A DNA stretch of 22,810 nt from Larix sibirica (taxonomy: Eukaryota > Streptophyta > Pinopsida > Pinales > Pinaceae). The translations under genes were made by a program, and so were the position numbers. The notes beneath the pieces are model-generated. The model ran no database searches. It was not told the DNA's origin and saw nothing but the letters and a program-made list of their open reading frames with translations. The stretch covers positions 58,635 to 81,444 of the forward strand of contig NWUY0300002758.1 of assembly GCA_004151065.3 (NCBI GenBank), in the 5' to 3' direction. Of the stretch, positions 1 through 8,430 are shown piece by piece (position 1 is the stretch's first letter; each line of letters starts with the position of its first letter).

Positions 1-150
1 TGTCCAACCAAATCCTTCAATTTTCTAACATGAGAGAATATGACTTGGTGGACTTGATTTATTTGCAAGGACCACATGATGTAGGGTACTTTACATGTGT
101 TCCTTCTTGAACTATATCTTCATGATATATATTCTTATGTACTACCTCAT

Positions 151-352
151 ACTGAATGCACTTTTAGATATAATTCAAAGTTGCATACATATATGTCACC
201 TTCACCCTTCAAACTTGTCATACATGTTGTATCCTTGATACACATCTTCAAACTGATTGCACTTCTAAATATACTACAAAGTTACAGACATATCTATCAC
301 CTTCACGACTTGCACATATACTTCTGGTGTTCATGCTCTTCGGCATCTTGCG
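151..352. repeat. Degenerate ~101-bp tandem repeat, two units
   Basis: The words ACTGAATGCACTT (151) and ACTGATTGCACTT (252) begin two similar stretches that continue through CAAAGTT, ACATAT and TCACCTTCAC with scattered substitutions, giving a period of about 101 bp. The second half of each unit is much less alike. A further partial match (GTTGTATCC at 226 and 416) suggests older copies. The function is unknown. Confidence 0.6.
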
Positions 353-400
353 CATATACTTCTTCAAAGTGGCTTCCATATACTTCTTCATACTTCTATA
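312..400. repeat. Short CATATACTTCT repeats
   Basis: The motif CATATACTTCT recurs at about 314, 351 and 377 (GCACATATACTTCT, GCGCATATACTTCTT, TCCATATACTTCTTC). It looks like decayed local duplication inside the unique flank. No coding or regulatory role can be assigned. Confidence 0.45.
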
Positions 401-436
401 GAAATGTTGTATCCACTTTGACTTCATCTGATATCA

Positions 437-437
437 N
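437..437. other. Undetermined base at left joint of 11.2-kb unit
   Basis: A single N separates the unique flank (ending GATATCA) from the unit (starting TGAGCAGAG). The same junction type occurs at 11645. A lone N exactly at both joints is typical of a scaffold or contig join rather than random base uncertainty. Confidence 0.95.
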
Positions 438-699
438 TGAGCAGAGATGGAGGGGCCTTAAAATCCTCTGCGGAATAATTTGTCCTAGGTCAGTGTTTTT
501 ATCTTGGCTAACAACCGGATAAAAGATGAGATTTAAGGCCACACGGGATTCTAGATCTGTGATCAAATCCTAGGTTTCTCCAGTTCATGGTGTTTTAATT
601 TACCAATGAGAACATATATATATCATGAGAGTTGTATTAATTTACCTTAAAATCAAAAATTTCGAGTATGAATTATATAAAAACTATGATTTAACTTAT

Positions 700-746
700 T
701 TAATATTTTTTTAAATATTTAAAATTAATATTTTTTCAAATATTGA
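700..746. repeat. AT-rich 25-bp direct duplication
   Basis: TTAATATTTTTTTAAATATT at 700 recurs with small changes at 725, a 25-bp period. The block is almost pure A/T and lies directly left of the GC-richer palindrome. It could be a matrix-attachment-like or promoter-distal AT tract, but nothing in the sequence decides this. Confidence 0.6.
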
Positions 747-752
747 TTGGCC

Positions 753-823
753 GGAGGAGGTGACGTAGTTCTCGATTCGCTTCCCAAAATGGGGCTGCGA
801 GCTGACGTCACCTCTGCACCTCC
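753..823. promoter_or_regulatory. Imperfect palindrome with TGACGTCA (C-box/CRE-like)
   Basis: GAGGTGACGT (757-766) is the exact inverse complement of ACGTCACCTC (805-814), and CTCG (771-774) pairs with CGAG just inside the right arm. The loop has a small CCCAAAATGGG inversion. TGACGTCA (803-810) is a perfect 8-bp palindrome of the type bound by plant bZIP factors, and TGACGT (761-766) is a second half-site 42 bp away. Paired TGACG motifs resemble as-1-type elements. No gene start is visible next to it, so a regulatory role is inference. Confidence 0.45.
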
Positions 824-877
824 CCAAACTCTCATAGCAACAACCATCAATAATAACAACAATAACAATAATGCCAA

Positions 878-990
878 AGTCCATAATCACATTAAAAGAT
901 AAAAGATCATAAGTCCACAATCACATTTAACAAATAAAAGATCATAATTCCATAGTCACATTAACAAATCTTTAAGATGATAAGTCTAGG
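878..990. repeat. Three ~35-bp tandem units
   Basis: TCACATTAA/TCACATTTAA words at 887, 921 and 956 begin units of 34-35 bp sharing AATAAAAGATCATAA-like ends and AGTCCA-like starts. The third unit is the most diverged. This is a short non-coding minisatellite-like array. Confidence 0.7.
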
Positions 991-1009
991 ACTTAACAAC
1001 CAAGGTATT

Positions 1010-1151
1010 GCATCCAATTTTTCAATCATAGAGCTGCCTAATGGTGAAGGCAAATGGGTTTCCATATTGCATTAGGTCTACCCCAAAGCCATTACCAAAG
1101 GCATCACATTCTAAGAAGAATGTCTTAGTAAAATTGTGCATGGTTAACTAA
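1010..1151 (-). pseudogene. Element B RNase H start (fragment)
   Basis: The minus-strand translation reads NFTKTFFLECDAFGNGFG, then LMQYGNPFAF and RQL, which is the beginning of a Ty3/gypsy RNase H. The ECDA aspartate corresponds to the first catalytic acid of the RNase H fold. Family resemblance ends after RQLYD, where a stop follows, and nothing like the rest of RNase H or integrase is found further left, so the element is truncated. The preceding residues (CTTPML) lie ~950 bp away at about 2105-2122, across insert C. Confidence 0.75.
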
Positions 1152-1931
1152 TGTAGAGGCATCGGATCTGTGGAAAAATATTGCATATAATATGACTGGT
1201 ATTTGGTTGGGAGGAGTCGACATCCTTCCAAGCAAAAGAAGGAGAAGTTGTTCCTAGAAATTCAAAGTTGAGGCAGGAAGACAAGTCTGTGGACTGGTCG
1301 AATCGAAGGTGAAGTCAATGGAAAGAAGGTCGACGACGGCATGGTCAGCAACCATACCTTGAGAATCAGCTGAAGGTAAATCAAATAACAATATGGAGAG
1401 AATTCATGATTGACAGTGATGCATAATAGAGAGAAGTCAAAGGGATTTGCCGATGGAGGAAGGTGTTGGCAAGGACTGGCCGGATTTCGAATAATACATG
1501 AAGTAAAAGAAGGATTTCAGACAACATTCCATGACCAATAGGGATGACTGGAGTGTCGCACTAAGCAACCAAAGGAAGTCGAGATCGTGACCAAATGAAG
1601 GAGCCAAAGTGCAGGAAGCGAGATAGCATCATAGAGGTAGTTGTGTAGTTAATGCAGAAGTAATGGCAATAGGTGGACATGCTAGGAGGCACAACGCCCC
1701 AAGGATGTTACATGTGAAGGATTGAATGGCAAGTGTACCCAATGAGTTGGAGTAGATAAAATCCCAGAGGATTCTAGAAGAAGCAGAAGCAAGAATTTGA
1801 GGCGGTGAAAATGAAAGTATAAGTTCCGCGGAAGTGAAACAAAAGATAGTTTTCAGCCTTTGGGAAAATATTCTGAAGAAAAATAGAACATAAGTTGACT
1901 GTTAAGAAACGAGGTATTTGAACCTTCACAT

Positions 1932-1939
1932 TATATAAG
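1932..1939 (+). promoter_or_regulatory. TATA box of insert C
   Basis: TATATAAG lies about 30 bp before an AATAAA signal near the right end of insert C, a layout usual for a short R region in a plant LTR. The assignment rests on motif and position only. Confidence 0.5.
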
Positions 1940-1968
1940 CCACTATTGTAATTTATTCTGAAGAAAGT

Positions 1969-1974
1969 AATAAA
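1969..1974 (+). terminator. Polyadenylation signal of insert C
   Basis: AATAAA is followed by TG/T-rich sequence (CAGTGTGTAATTTTGTGTATG), the usual composition downstream of a polyadenylation site. It supports plus orientation for the solo LTR. Confidence 0.45.
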
Positions 1975-2100
1975 AGGAATTTTCTCTAATGTCAGTGTGT
2001 AATTTTGTGTATGTGTTCGTCTGCTTTCCTTGTACACTATGGTATGTGGCTTGTTGCAGTGAGTCACCTGTAGCCGAGAGATAAGATTTCCTCACTACCA

Positions 2101-3007
2101 CAACATAGGTGTAGTGCATATTGCTTCCTTTAGGTCCATGAAGGATTTCTCCACTACCTCATTCTAGGTGAAATAATTCCTTTTAAGAAATTTTGTAAGA
2201 GGAGCTACAATCTTCCCATAGTTCGACATAAATTTATGGTAATAGATAGTAAGTCTGAGGAACTCTATCGAGCTCTTAATAATTTTGGGACAAGGTTAGG
2301 GATACAAATTTCTTAGGATCCACCCATACACCATCTTGACTAACAATATGACAAGCATTCAACCTCTACCATCCCAAAAGAACATTTGGAGCATTTCACA
2401 AATAATTAATGATCTTATAATAATTTCAAGATACAAGAAATATGATGGTTGTGGATTTCCTAGGTGGGGTTGTAGACCAAAATATAATCAAAAGAAAACT
2501 ATGACAAAATGGTGGAGGAAATGGTGGAATATCTTATTCATGAGGCTCTAAAAAGTGAAAGGAGCAATGCGGAGGCCAAAGGGGATGACTAAAAATTCAT
2601 ATTGACCTTCATGAGTGTGGAAGATCATCTTGGGTATATCCACCTCTTTCACCAAGAATGGGGAATTTATCTTTGATGGTTCATTTGTTGAGAGCCTAGA
2701 AATTGGGACACATGCCTCAAGTGCCTTTCTTTTGAGGACCATGAAAATCAACGAAGAATAAGGGCTTGTGCTTGGACAATGACACCAACCTCCAATAATT
2801 CCTAAATGATATTCTAATTTTCATTCTTTTGTGAAAAGGAGTGGAAATAAGGGAGAACATTGGGGTTTGACTATTAGGGATTAAATGAATACCATGGTCA
2901 TATTCCCCACGAGAGGGAGGTAAACCTTTGGGTTCCTGAAAAACTTGTTGATACTGGGTGAGAACTTGTTTCAATTTAGGATGAATATATGAAGAGGGGA
3001 TTTCCAT
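2101..3007 (-). pseudogene. Element B reverse transcriptase (broken)
   Basis: The family enzyme copies retrotransposon RNA into DNA. From 3007 leftwards the translation shows the RT entry region (FQEPKGLPPSRGEYDHGIHL), then, in other frames, DIPKMIFHTHEGQYEFLVIPFGLRIAP (given here only as the family block at about 2630-2560), FDYILVY, KCSKCSFG and the thumb NYGKIVAPLTKFL. The YxDD active-site box reads DY in place of DD. Between about 2830 and 2630 the fingers/palm are deleted: the first catalytic aspartate block (DLxSGYHQ) and YSSPVV-type motifs are not found intact. Several frame changes and stops are present. The right edge adjoins protease; the left edge is cut by insert C. Confidence 0.85.
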
Positions 3008-3094
3008 GACTTGGATTGAATTGAACTAAGTAATGAAACCTAAGTGGCCAATCTCTTTAATAGTTTTTCCATAGAATGGGATGAGGTAATTTCA

Positions 3095-3450
3095 GGAGAC
3101 CTAGGTGTAATCCTATTGAGTGATGTGTGTGCATGGCCTAATTTAAGATGAGAGAGGACCTAGAAGTCCATAGAGACAGGTCTCAGAGTTTGAAGCCACT
3201 CGACTCCCAAAACTATATCACAACCACCCATGTTAATAGAAAACATATGTGTTTTGATATGGTAGTTACCCAATTGGAGTTTTACATTCTCACAATGACC
3301 ACCAAATTTCATCGTACCTCCATGGGCTATAATAATTTGGAATTTTCAGATGGGGTGGATATAGAAATGGGTTTCTTCATCCACTCGTCGATGAATGAAA
3401 TTATGGGTGCTTCCACCATCAAGTAACACGATGAGCATTTTGTGCATGAT
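3095..3450 (-). pseudogene. Element B aspartic protease (broken)
   Basis: The minus strand encodes VLLDGGSTHNFI (DGGST codons at 3406-3420) and, later, GCDIVLGVEWLQTL, the two hallmark blocks of retropepsin-like proteases in plant Ty3/gypsy elements. The catalytic Asp of D-[ST]-G is kept, but the next residue is Gly. At least two in-frame stops break the domain (after HPI and after SMDF). It lies between gag and RT, as expected. The plus-strand reading frame over 3148-3426 is its antisense shadow. Confidence 0.85.
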
Positions 3451-3658
3451 GTAGCCAATCAATTTCAATGTCTGAGGTGTGCAAAATCATAATAAGCCAT
3501 GGAGTAAAATTTGGTGTTTCTCCTCGGAAGATGGCATATGAAGAGGATCTTCGAGGGAAGGAATAATATCATCCACGTTTGGATTAGGAAGAGTTTCCAT
3601 GGTGTTTTCCTCCGAGGGATCATGTGGGCGACCTTAATATGAAATAAAGTTTTTTCTT

Positions 3659-3699
3659 TGCATTTATGTTCTCTGAAATATTTTCCATCACAATTATAG
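3659..3699 (-). other. Zinc-knuckle relic in element B gag
   Basis: The block fits C-x2-C-x3-4-H-x-C-type nucleocapsid knuckles, which bind RNA. Here it reads YYNCDGKYFREHKC: the second Cys, His and last Cys remain and the first Cys is lost. Confidence 0.6.
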
Positions 3700-4633
3700 T
3701 AGATGCCTAGGCACTGACGTTCATCCATGGCATATGAGGTCAACTTGTGCATTCGTAAAGGTGGTGTGGTAGAATTACTAGAAGTAGGATCCATGGGAGA
3801 TCTTTTGTGGGTGGGAAAGGAGGGGTGTTTGGGTTGGGCATTGATCACCAATTCATCTTCTCGAGCTTGATCACATGCTTCCAAACAAGTGGAGGGATAC
3901 TGCATAAGGACATGGGCATAAATTGCATCTTTAATACCAATGATTAAACTTTCCTGGAAAATGAATGAGAGAGTCCTTCTATGCAGATGTCCAATTGCTC
4001 AAATGTTGTGATATATTCCCAAAAAATTCCAATTTAGCGCAATTTTTTAAACCTATCCAAGTAGTGAGTGCCATGATCAAAATGGTAATGAAGGATCTTT
4101 GCAAACTGGCTCTAAGGGAAATAATGATGGTAATATTTTTGGTACCCTTGCCACCATTTCTATAATTTAGAATCTAGATACAATACCCCAAATTTCAACT
4201 TCTAAATATCATTTATAATTCCATGAAGAGAAAAATAATGTTCCATGACGTGGGTAACCCAACCCAATAGATCAGAGCCATCAAATTTGCCAATGTAAAT
4301 CTTTGGGAACCAATGCCACACAGATTTATCCTTAGAGGAGTGAGGTTGTGTGTCTGGGAACAGAGTGTGAGTGCTTAATTATTCATTTGCAAAGGATTCA
4401 TAGGTGGGATCCTCATGTTTTAGAATATATCCAACATGTTGAGCAATAGCATCCATCATTATCTTATCATGCACCTTTTCATCATTACGACTGTCCACTA
4501 TATTCTTTAAGGATTGAAATAGGGCCTAGCATGGTGTCCTTTTTGGGGGGATAGAGTTGGGTTGGTTGCCTTCATGTCACCTTGGTTTCTCTAATTTCCA
4601 TGGTTTCCCTAGTTCCTTTGGTTGTGGGTGTGT

Positions 4634-4638
4634 GCCAT
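4634..4638. repeat. Target-site duplication of element A, left copy
   Basis: GCCAT directly left of the LTR matches TCCAT directly right of the other LTR (10980-10984) in four of five bases. Five-base duplications are usual for Ty3/gypsy insertion. Confidence 0.7.
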
Positions 4639-5444
4639 TGGTGCAAACCCAATCATTGAGGCCAGTTTTGGTGATCTAAGCAAACAACACAAGCATAATC
4701 ACTCAAGACAAGGACACACACATGAGATGCCAAAAATTATGGCCTTCTATCAAATTAGGAAATCAAATACAATGATTTGTATACAATGCAGAGTCTATGC
4801 TTTGTTCATTCGTTAACTCAGTTGGTTGTTCTTTCCTTCCTCACTCAAGCACTTAATGAACTTTCCCAGAAGTGCAACAATAACCTTATATGGTCTTGAA
4901 CTGGTATTTATACTATATTATCTGGATCAAATCTCGCTCAATTATCCTACTAGAAGCCTCTTGGTGGTTCTTGATACAACTCATTTGTATTAAATACTCA
5001 TCTTCCCTCTTCAACACATCCTGCCATCTAGTGTTCTTCAACAATTTCCATAACCGTGCAATAACTAATCCAAATACTCCTTACTGATCGCTCTGTGTGC
5101 TTTGTCCTGCTCACAGGCCATGATCTATCATCTTCAGCTCAAGTCCCGACTTCCCCTATCTTTCGGGATGGTCTACTTCCAAACCCCAACTACCTCACTT
5201 GTTAGCACACTTTGACTATGTTCTAGCTCCGTCGATTGATCCCCGTCGATCTTCGATCTACTTCCTTCTGTCGACCAATATTTCAACTGATCTCTACACT
5301 CGAACACAACTGGTCAGTACCTCCATGAATACCTCTCATATACCACTCATTTCATTCTTATCTGGAGTTCGTTGACCATCCTCTAGATGATTCCAGTTGT
5401 CCTATCCTCGACTGGTCATCTTGGGCTCCAAGGCCCATGCATCA
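4639..5444 (-). repeat. Element A 3' LTR
   Basis: It aligns over its whole length with 10174-10979 at a constant offset of 5,535. Ends are TGGTGCAAAC (left, plus strand) and CATGCATCA (right), giving TG...CA on both strands. In a hand alignment of about 220 bp, some 29 positions differ, largely transitions. A TATA-like TATAAATA lies at 4905-4912 on the minus strand. Plus-strand reading frames inside (4622-4816, 4890-5087) are spurious. Confidence 0.9.
4905..4912 (-). promoter_or_regulatory. TATA-like box in 3' LTR of element A
   Basis: The minus strand reads TATAAATACC here, aligned with TATATAAATACC in the other LTR. Conservation between the two diverged LTRs supports it as the element's core promoter. 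Confidence 0.5.
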
Positions 5445-5456
5445 GTCTTCTCGGGT
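5445..5456 (-). other. Polypurine-tract position of element A
   Basis: Directly before the 3' LTR the sense strand reads AACCCGAGAAGAC. The purine run GAGAAGA is where plus-strand DNA synthesis would start. It is short and interrupted, so the call rests mainly on position. Confidence 0.4.
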
Positions 5457-5479
5457 TAGAAATAACTACGCCCATGATT

Positions 5480-5630
5480 CTTCTATTCCTCAATACGCCC
5501 CTCTAAAATCCATGTTGCATCTTCCAGAATTCTATCTTTCTAGTGGACCAAATACTCCTTCTGATTCTGGATTCTCATACTTCTGAATTCTTTCTTGCCA
5601 AGTACTTCAATAAATTATTCCATCAACTGC
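5480..5630 (-). pseudogene. Element A chromodomain-like C-terminus
   Basis: In one minus-strand frame the segment reads EYLVH, a stop, then KDRILEDATWILEG. This matches the chromodomain core YLVKWKxRxxEDATW found at the integrase C-terminus of plant chromoviruses, where it is thought to steer insertion to particular chromatin. The Trp of KWK is a stop codon here. It follows the integrase C-terminal domain and precedes the 3' LTR, the expected place. Confidence 0.65.
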
Positions 5631-5689
5631 TATGGAATATGCTCTTTCCAGTATGTGGTTGTTTCACCTCCACTCGTCAACCCTTCTCC

Positions 5690-6725
5690 ATACCTATACA
5701 AGTCAACGGAATTGAATGTCACCAATATATCTAGTCAATCTGGTAGCTCCAATACATAAGCATTATCATAAATATTTTTAAATATTTTGCATGGTCCAAC
5801 CTTTTTCAGCTTCAACTTGTTATATGTTCCCCTCGGGAACCTTTCTTTCCTAAGGTGTGCATACACCAAATCACCTTCTGCAAAGGATTACAATCATCTG
5901 TTCTGGTCATATTGTAACTTATAAGCAACATTTCTCTTCTCTATCATTCACCTCACCTTATCATGTACTTCTTTCATATGGTCAGCGAACGCCACTACGT
6001 CTACACTCTGTTGTGTTCCTGTCGACAAATTCACTAAGTCGGCTACTCCATGCATACTTATTCCCTGAACTATCTAGAATGGATTCATTCCAATCGACCT
6101 GTTCACAGAGTTGTTGTATGCAAACTCTGTCTGTGCTAACACATTCTCCCACTACTTCGATTGGTCAGTGGTCAAACATCTCAACAAGTTTCCCAAAATC
6201 CTGTTTACGATTTCAGTCTTCCCATCAATCTACAGATGGTATGCATAAAGGAACTGCAACTTGGTATCCAAAATTTTCCACATGGTTCTCTAGAAATGAC
6301 CCATGAACTTCGTATCTCTATCCAAAGTGATACTCTTTGGCAGTCCATGCAATCTCACGACTTCCCTGGACAAAAAAACAACAATCCTAGTGGAATCACT
6401 TGTCTTCTTACAAGGAATAATGTGTGCCATCTTCGAAAATATTTCGACTACCACAAATATGGAGTCATTACCCTATTGTGTCTTCAACATCCCTCACGCA
6501 AAATCCATGTTGATATCTTCCCACATAATGATTGACACTGGAAATGGTGCATGCAGTCTCATATTCTGTCTTCTTCCTTTGGCGCATTGGAATATGCAAC
6601 AATGCTATATCCACTTCTTCACATCTGTCTCCACTCTTGGCCAATAATACTTCTCCTTGACCAACACCTTGGTCTTGTCGATGCCAAAGTGTCCTCCTAG
6701 TCCACCACTATGAAATTTTCTTATT
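5690..6725 (-). pseudogene. Element A integrase (broken, acid triad kept)
   Basis: Integrase joins element DNA to the chromosome. From the right: HSGGLGGHFGID (6712-6677) and CCIFQC (about 6602-6583) form the H2C2 zinc domain; MDF Asp (6503-6505), LDRD Asp (6320-6322) and DGKTE Glu (6212-6214) form the catalytic triad. The second Asp and Glu are 36 codons apart, the D,D-35-E spacing, in one frame. The C-terminal domain has [18 protein letters not shown] and a VGPCKIF block (GPY/F-like, with Cys). At least five stops interrupt the frame, mostly at Trp or Gln codons. The plus-strand frames at 5857-6647 are antisense shadows. Confidence 0.9.
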
Positions 6726-6929
6726 AAATTTTCTCTAATTGATTCCATGGGTATTCATAACTGATGTTCCCTGAACAAATACCCTTCCTAGATGAAATAT
6801 TCTAAGTATGGAGTTCAATCAACACTCCATGGCTCCTTCTATGCCTCCCATGCCTTAGCAAAATATTCATCGACCTCATTGTTGGCCTTTATCAACTCTA
6901 ATCCCGTCGACTAAATGGTCATTTTTCCT
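6726..6929 (-). pseudogene. Element A RNase H-integrase linker
   Basis: The minus strand contains LELIKANNEVDEYFAKAWEA and YLFREHQL, typical linker sequence between RNase H and the integrase zinc domain in plant Ty3/gypsy polyproteins. Stops are scattered through it. It shows that pol is continuous in this copy without large internal deletion. Confidence 0.6.
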
Positions 6930-7290
6930 AACCATGCAACCCTTTGAATCAATGCATTGGTGACTTTATTGGACTTCCTCGACTTATGCTTCTTTGTAAT
7001 AACTCGACCCATTCCATATGCCTCTGATTCAATTTGTACCAAGTATTCAGATACCTTAGAGCCCGGTGGTCAGTGAACAAAACAAATTCCTTGGGAAGTG
7101 AATAATGCCTCCACTTCTTCAATGCCTATACAATGGCATAAAACTCTTGGTCATAGACCAAGTATTTCTACTTAGTTTCGTCCAACATTTCGCTGAAGAA
7201 TGCAATTGGTTGGGATTCATGGCTCAACATTGCTCTAATTGCTAATCCATTTGCATCACAATCGACCTGAAATATTTTGTCGAAGTCTCG
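6930..7290 (-). pseudogene. Element A RNase H (broken)
   Basis: RNase H removes the RNA strand during reverse transcription. The translation has FQVDCDANG (first catalytic Asp region, about 7270-7244), SQPIAFFSEML, then a stop in ETK*KY, YDQEFYAIV followed by a stop in place of Gln, ALKKWRHY, EFVLFTDHRALRYL (the TDH aspartate block) and HMEWVELLQ. The order and spacing match Ty3/gypsy RNase H. A frame change follows HMEWVELLQRSIS. Confidence 0.85.
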
Positions 7291-8170
7291 GAGTGATAGA
7301 ACATGTCTCTCTGTTACCTTCTGCTTCAACTTCTTAAATGCTCGTCGAGCAGTTTTTGTCCACTTGAGATTTCCCTTCTTTATTTGCATCATCAGTGGTG
7401 CACATATTCGACTAAAATATTTGATGAAATTCATATAGAAGATAGCAATTACATGAAAAATTCTTACCTCTGTGGCGCTCATCGAATTAGGCCACTCTAG
7501 AATCACCTTGATTTTCTCAGGATCCATCTTAGTCTCTGGTTGGAGATTATGAACCTCAAATAAACCAATTCCTCCTTCACGAGGGAACATTTATGTAGGT
7601 TCACCAACAAATTTTCTTGACTCAACTTCTGCAATACTTGTCTCAAATGAGTCAAGTGTTCGACCTTGGTCTTACTAAAAATCATAATGTTGTTGAGGTA
7701 GACAATGACGAACTTCCCCAGTAATGGCTTCAAAACCTCATTCATCAGCCTCATGATTGTATTTGGTGCATTGATTAGTCCAAATGGAATAACCAACCAC
7801 TCATATTGAAGGCTACCTTCAACTCATCACCTTCTCTAATTCTGATATGGTGATATCCACTCTTCAATTCGACATTGGTGAAGTATCTTTCTCCAATCAA
7901 GCAATCGATAAATCATCCATTCTCAGCAATGGAAACCTGTACTTGATGATAATATTGTTGATGTTCCGTGATTCAATGCACATTCTCCATTCTCCTCCCT
8001 TCTTTAGTGCTATTACAGCTGGTACTGCACATCGACTCAAACTCTCTTTGATCGGTCCTCTATCAAACAAATCCTGGAATTTTCGATTCAATTTGACATT
8101 CTTAGTCGATTTCATCCTATGCGACATCTTGTTTGGTAGAATCAAACCTGGGAACAAGTTGATCTAATGT
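7291..8170 (-). pseudogene. Element A reverse transcriptase (broken)
   Basis: From 8157 leftwards: RGPIKESLSRCAVPAVIALKK (given as family block), WRMC, YRFPLLRMDDL; then in another frame FTNVELKSGYHHIRIREGDE, and at 7796-7503 IPFGLINAP, YLNNIMIFS and HKCSLVKEELVYL; then DPEKIKVILEWP in the frame ending at 7168. The first catalytic Asp (FTxxDL) is Glu (codon 7868-7870) and the YxDD pair is Asn-Asn (7689-7694). A one-base deletion near 7525 shifts the frame between SNQRL and MDPEK, and further shifts lie at about 7800 and 7900. The enzyme would be inactive. Confidence 0.9.
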
Positions 8171-8430
8171 GATACACTTCTTATCAGTGGAAATCCTATC
8201 GACATCTCCTCGACCATTATATACTTGAACTCCAACAACACTTCTCTGAATTTAGTCAGCACAAATTATGTCGGGTGATCCACACTTAACCCTTTTGGAA
8301 TGGCTGCGAATTATTTTTTTCTTCTCTTCCTTCTTTAGGAACTCCTTAGCCGAGCACATCAACACTCTCCATTCCCAGTTATTGTTTTCATTTCCCTTGT
8401 GATTTCCATCCTTTGCAAAGGGAATCAATC
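8171..8430 (-). pseudogene. Element A protease-RT linker
   Basis: A largely open minus-strand frame with VLMCSAKEFLKKEEKKK, similar to the charged linker between protease and RT in plant chromoviruses. One stop follows DIICAD. No domain is assigned beyond this position in the polyprotein. Confidence 0.55.

Larger units (their letters stand above)
1..436. other. Unique left flank, non-coding
   Basis: This stretch occurs only once in the window and differs from the sequence that precedes the second copy of the large unit (11200-11644). It is AT-rich and rich in CTTCA/CATATACTTC words. I see no convincing coding sequence; the long plus-strand reading frame that starts near 97 runs through the undetermined base at 437, so its frame is unreliable, and its translation has no recognisable domain. 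It may be part of another repeat. Confidence 0.5.
438..1009. other. Non-coding stretch left of element B
   Basis: No gene is recognisable here. The stretch contains an AT-rich duplication (700-746), an imperfect palindrome with TGACGT motifs (753-823), a CAA/AAT-rich run (about 840-872) and three ~35-bp tandem units (878-990). A 69-codon minus-strand reading frame (920-711) covers the palindrome but has no recognisable domain. Confidence 0.6.
1152..2100 (+). mobile_element. Insert C: probable solo LTR in element B pol
   Basis: The stretch begins TGTAGAGGCATC and ends CACTACCA, so it has TG...CA ends. It interrupts element B exactly between the RT C-terminal CTTPML and the RNase H start TMHNFTK, where related elements have no extra sequence. 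It contains TATATAAG (1932-1939) and AATAAA (1969-1974), as expected for LTR promoter and polyadenylation signals in plus orientation, and no coding domain. The flanks give only an imperfect duplication (AACTAA left, CAACAT right), so the ends are good to a few bases. A small non-autonomous element is the alternative. Confidence 0.65.
3465..4638 (-). pseudogene. Element B gag (broken)
   Basis: Gag is the capsid/nucleocapsid protein that packages element RNA. The translation shows the Retrotrans_gag pattern: FDGSDLLGWVTHVMEHYF, KWWQGY, FDHGTHYLDRFKKLR, EYITTFEQLDI, then an open stretch at 3905-3465. A zinc-knuckle relic at 3659-3699 reads YNCDGKYFREHKC, with the first Cys replaced by Tyr. Several stops and frame changes lie between 3906 and 4638. 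A start codon is plausible at 4636-4638 (CAT on plus), in the context AACCATGGC once element A is removed; its first codons read MAHTHNQRN then stop. Element A is inserted exactly there. Confidence 0.8.

Noticed and set aside
97-522. 141-codon plus-strand reading frame
   Set aside because: It runs across the undetermined base at 437, is made of degenerate repeats, and has no recognisable domain.
878-990. CRISPR-like array
   Set aside because: The units are directly tandem without spacers, AT-rich and diverged; the context is plant retrotransposon DNA.
1774-2067. 97-codon minus-strand frame as a gene
   Set aside because: It lies inside the solo-LTR-like insert, antisense to its promoter and polyadenylation signals, with no recognisable domain.
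2336-2551. 71-codon plus-strand frame
   Set aside because: The minus strand here encodes RT blocks (FDYILVY, KCSKCSFG), which account for the sequence.
3148-3426. 92-codon plus-strand frame
   Set aside because: It is antisense to the protease of element B with its DGGST block.
5857-6647. Three overlapping plus-strand reading frames of 114-149 codons
   Set aside because: They are antisense to the integrase of element A, whose zinc domain and acid triad are clear on the minus strand.
7847-8167. 106-codon plus-strand frame
   Set aside because: It overlaps the reverse transcriptase of element A in antisense.
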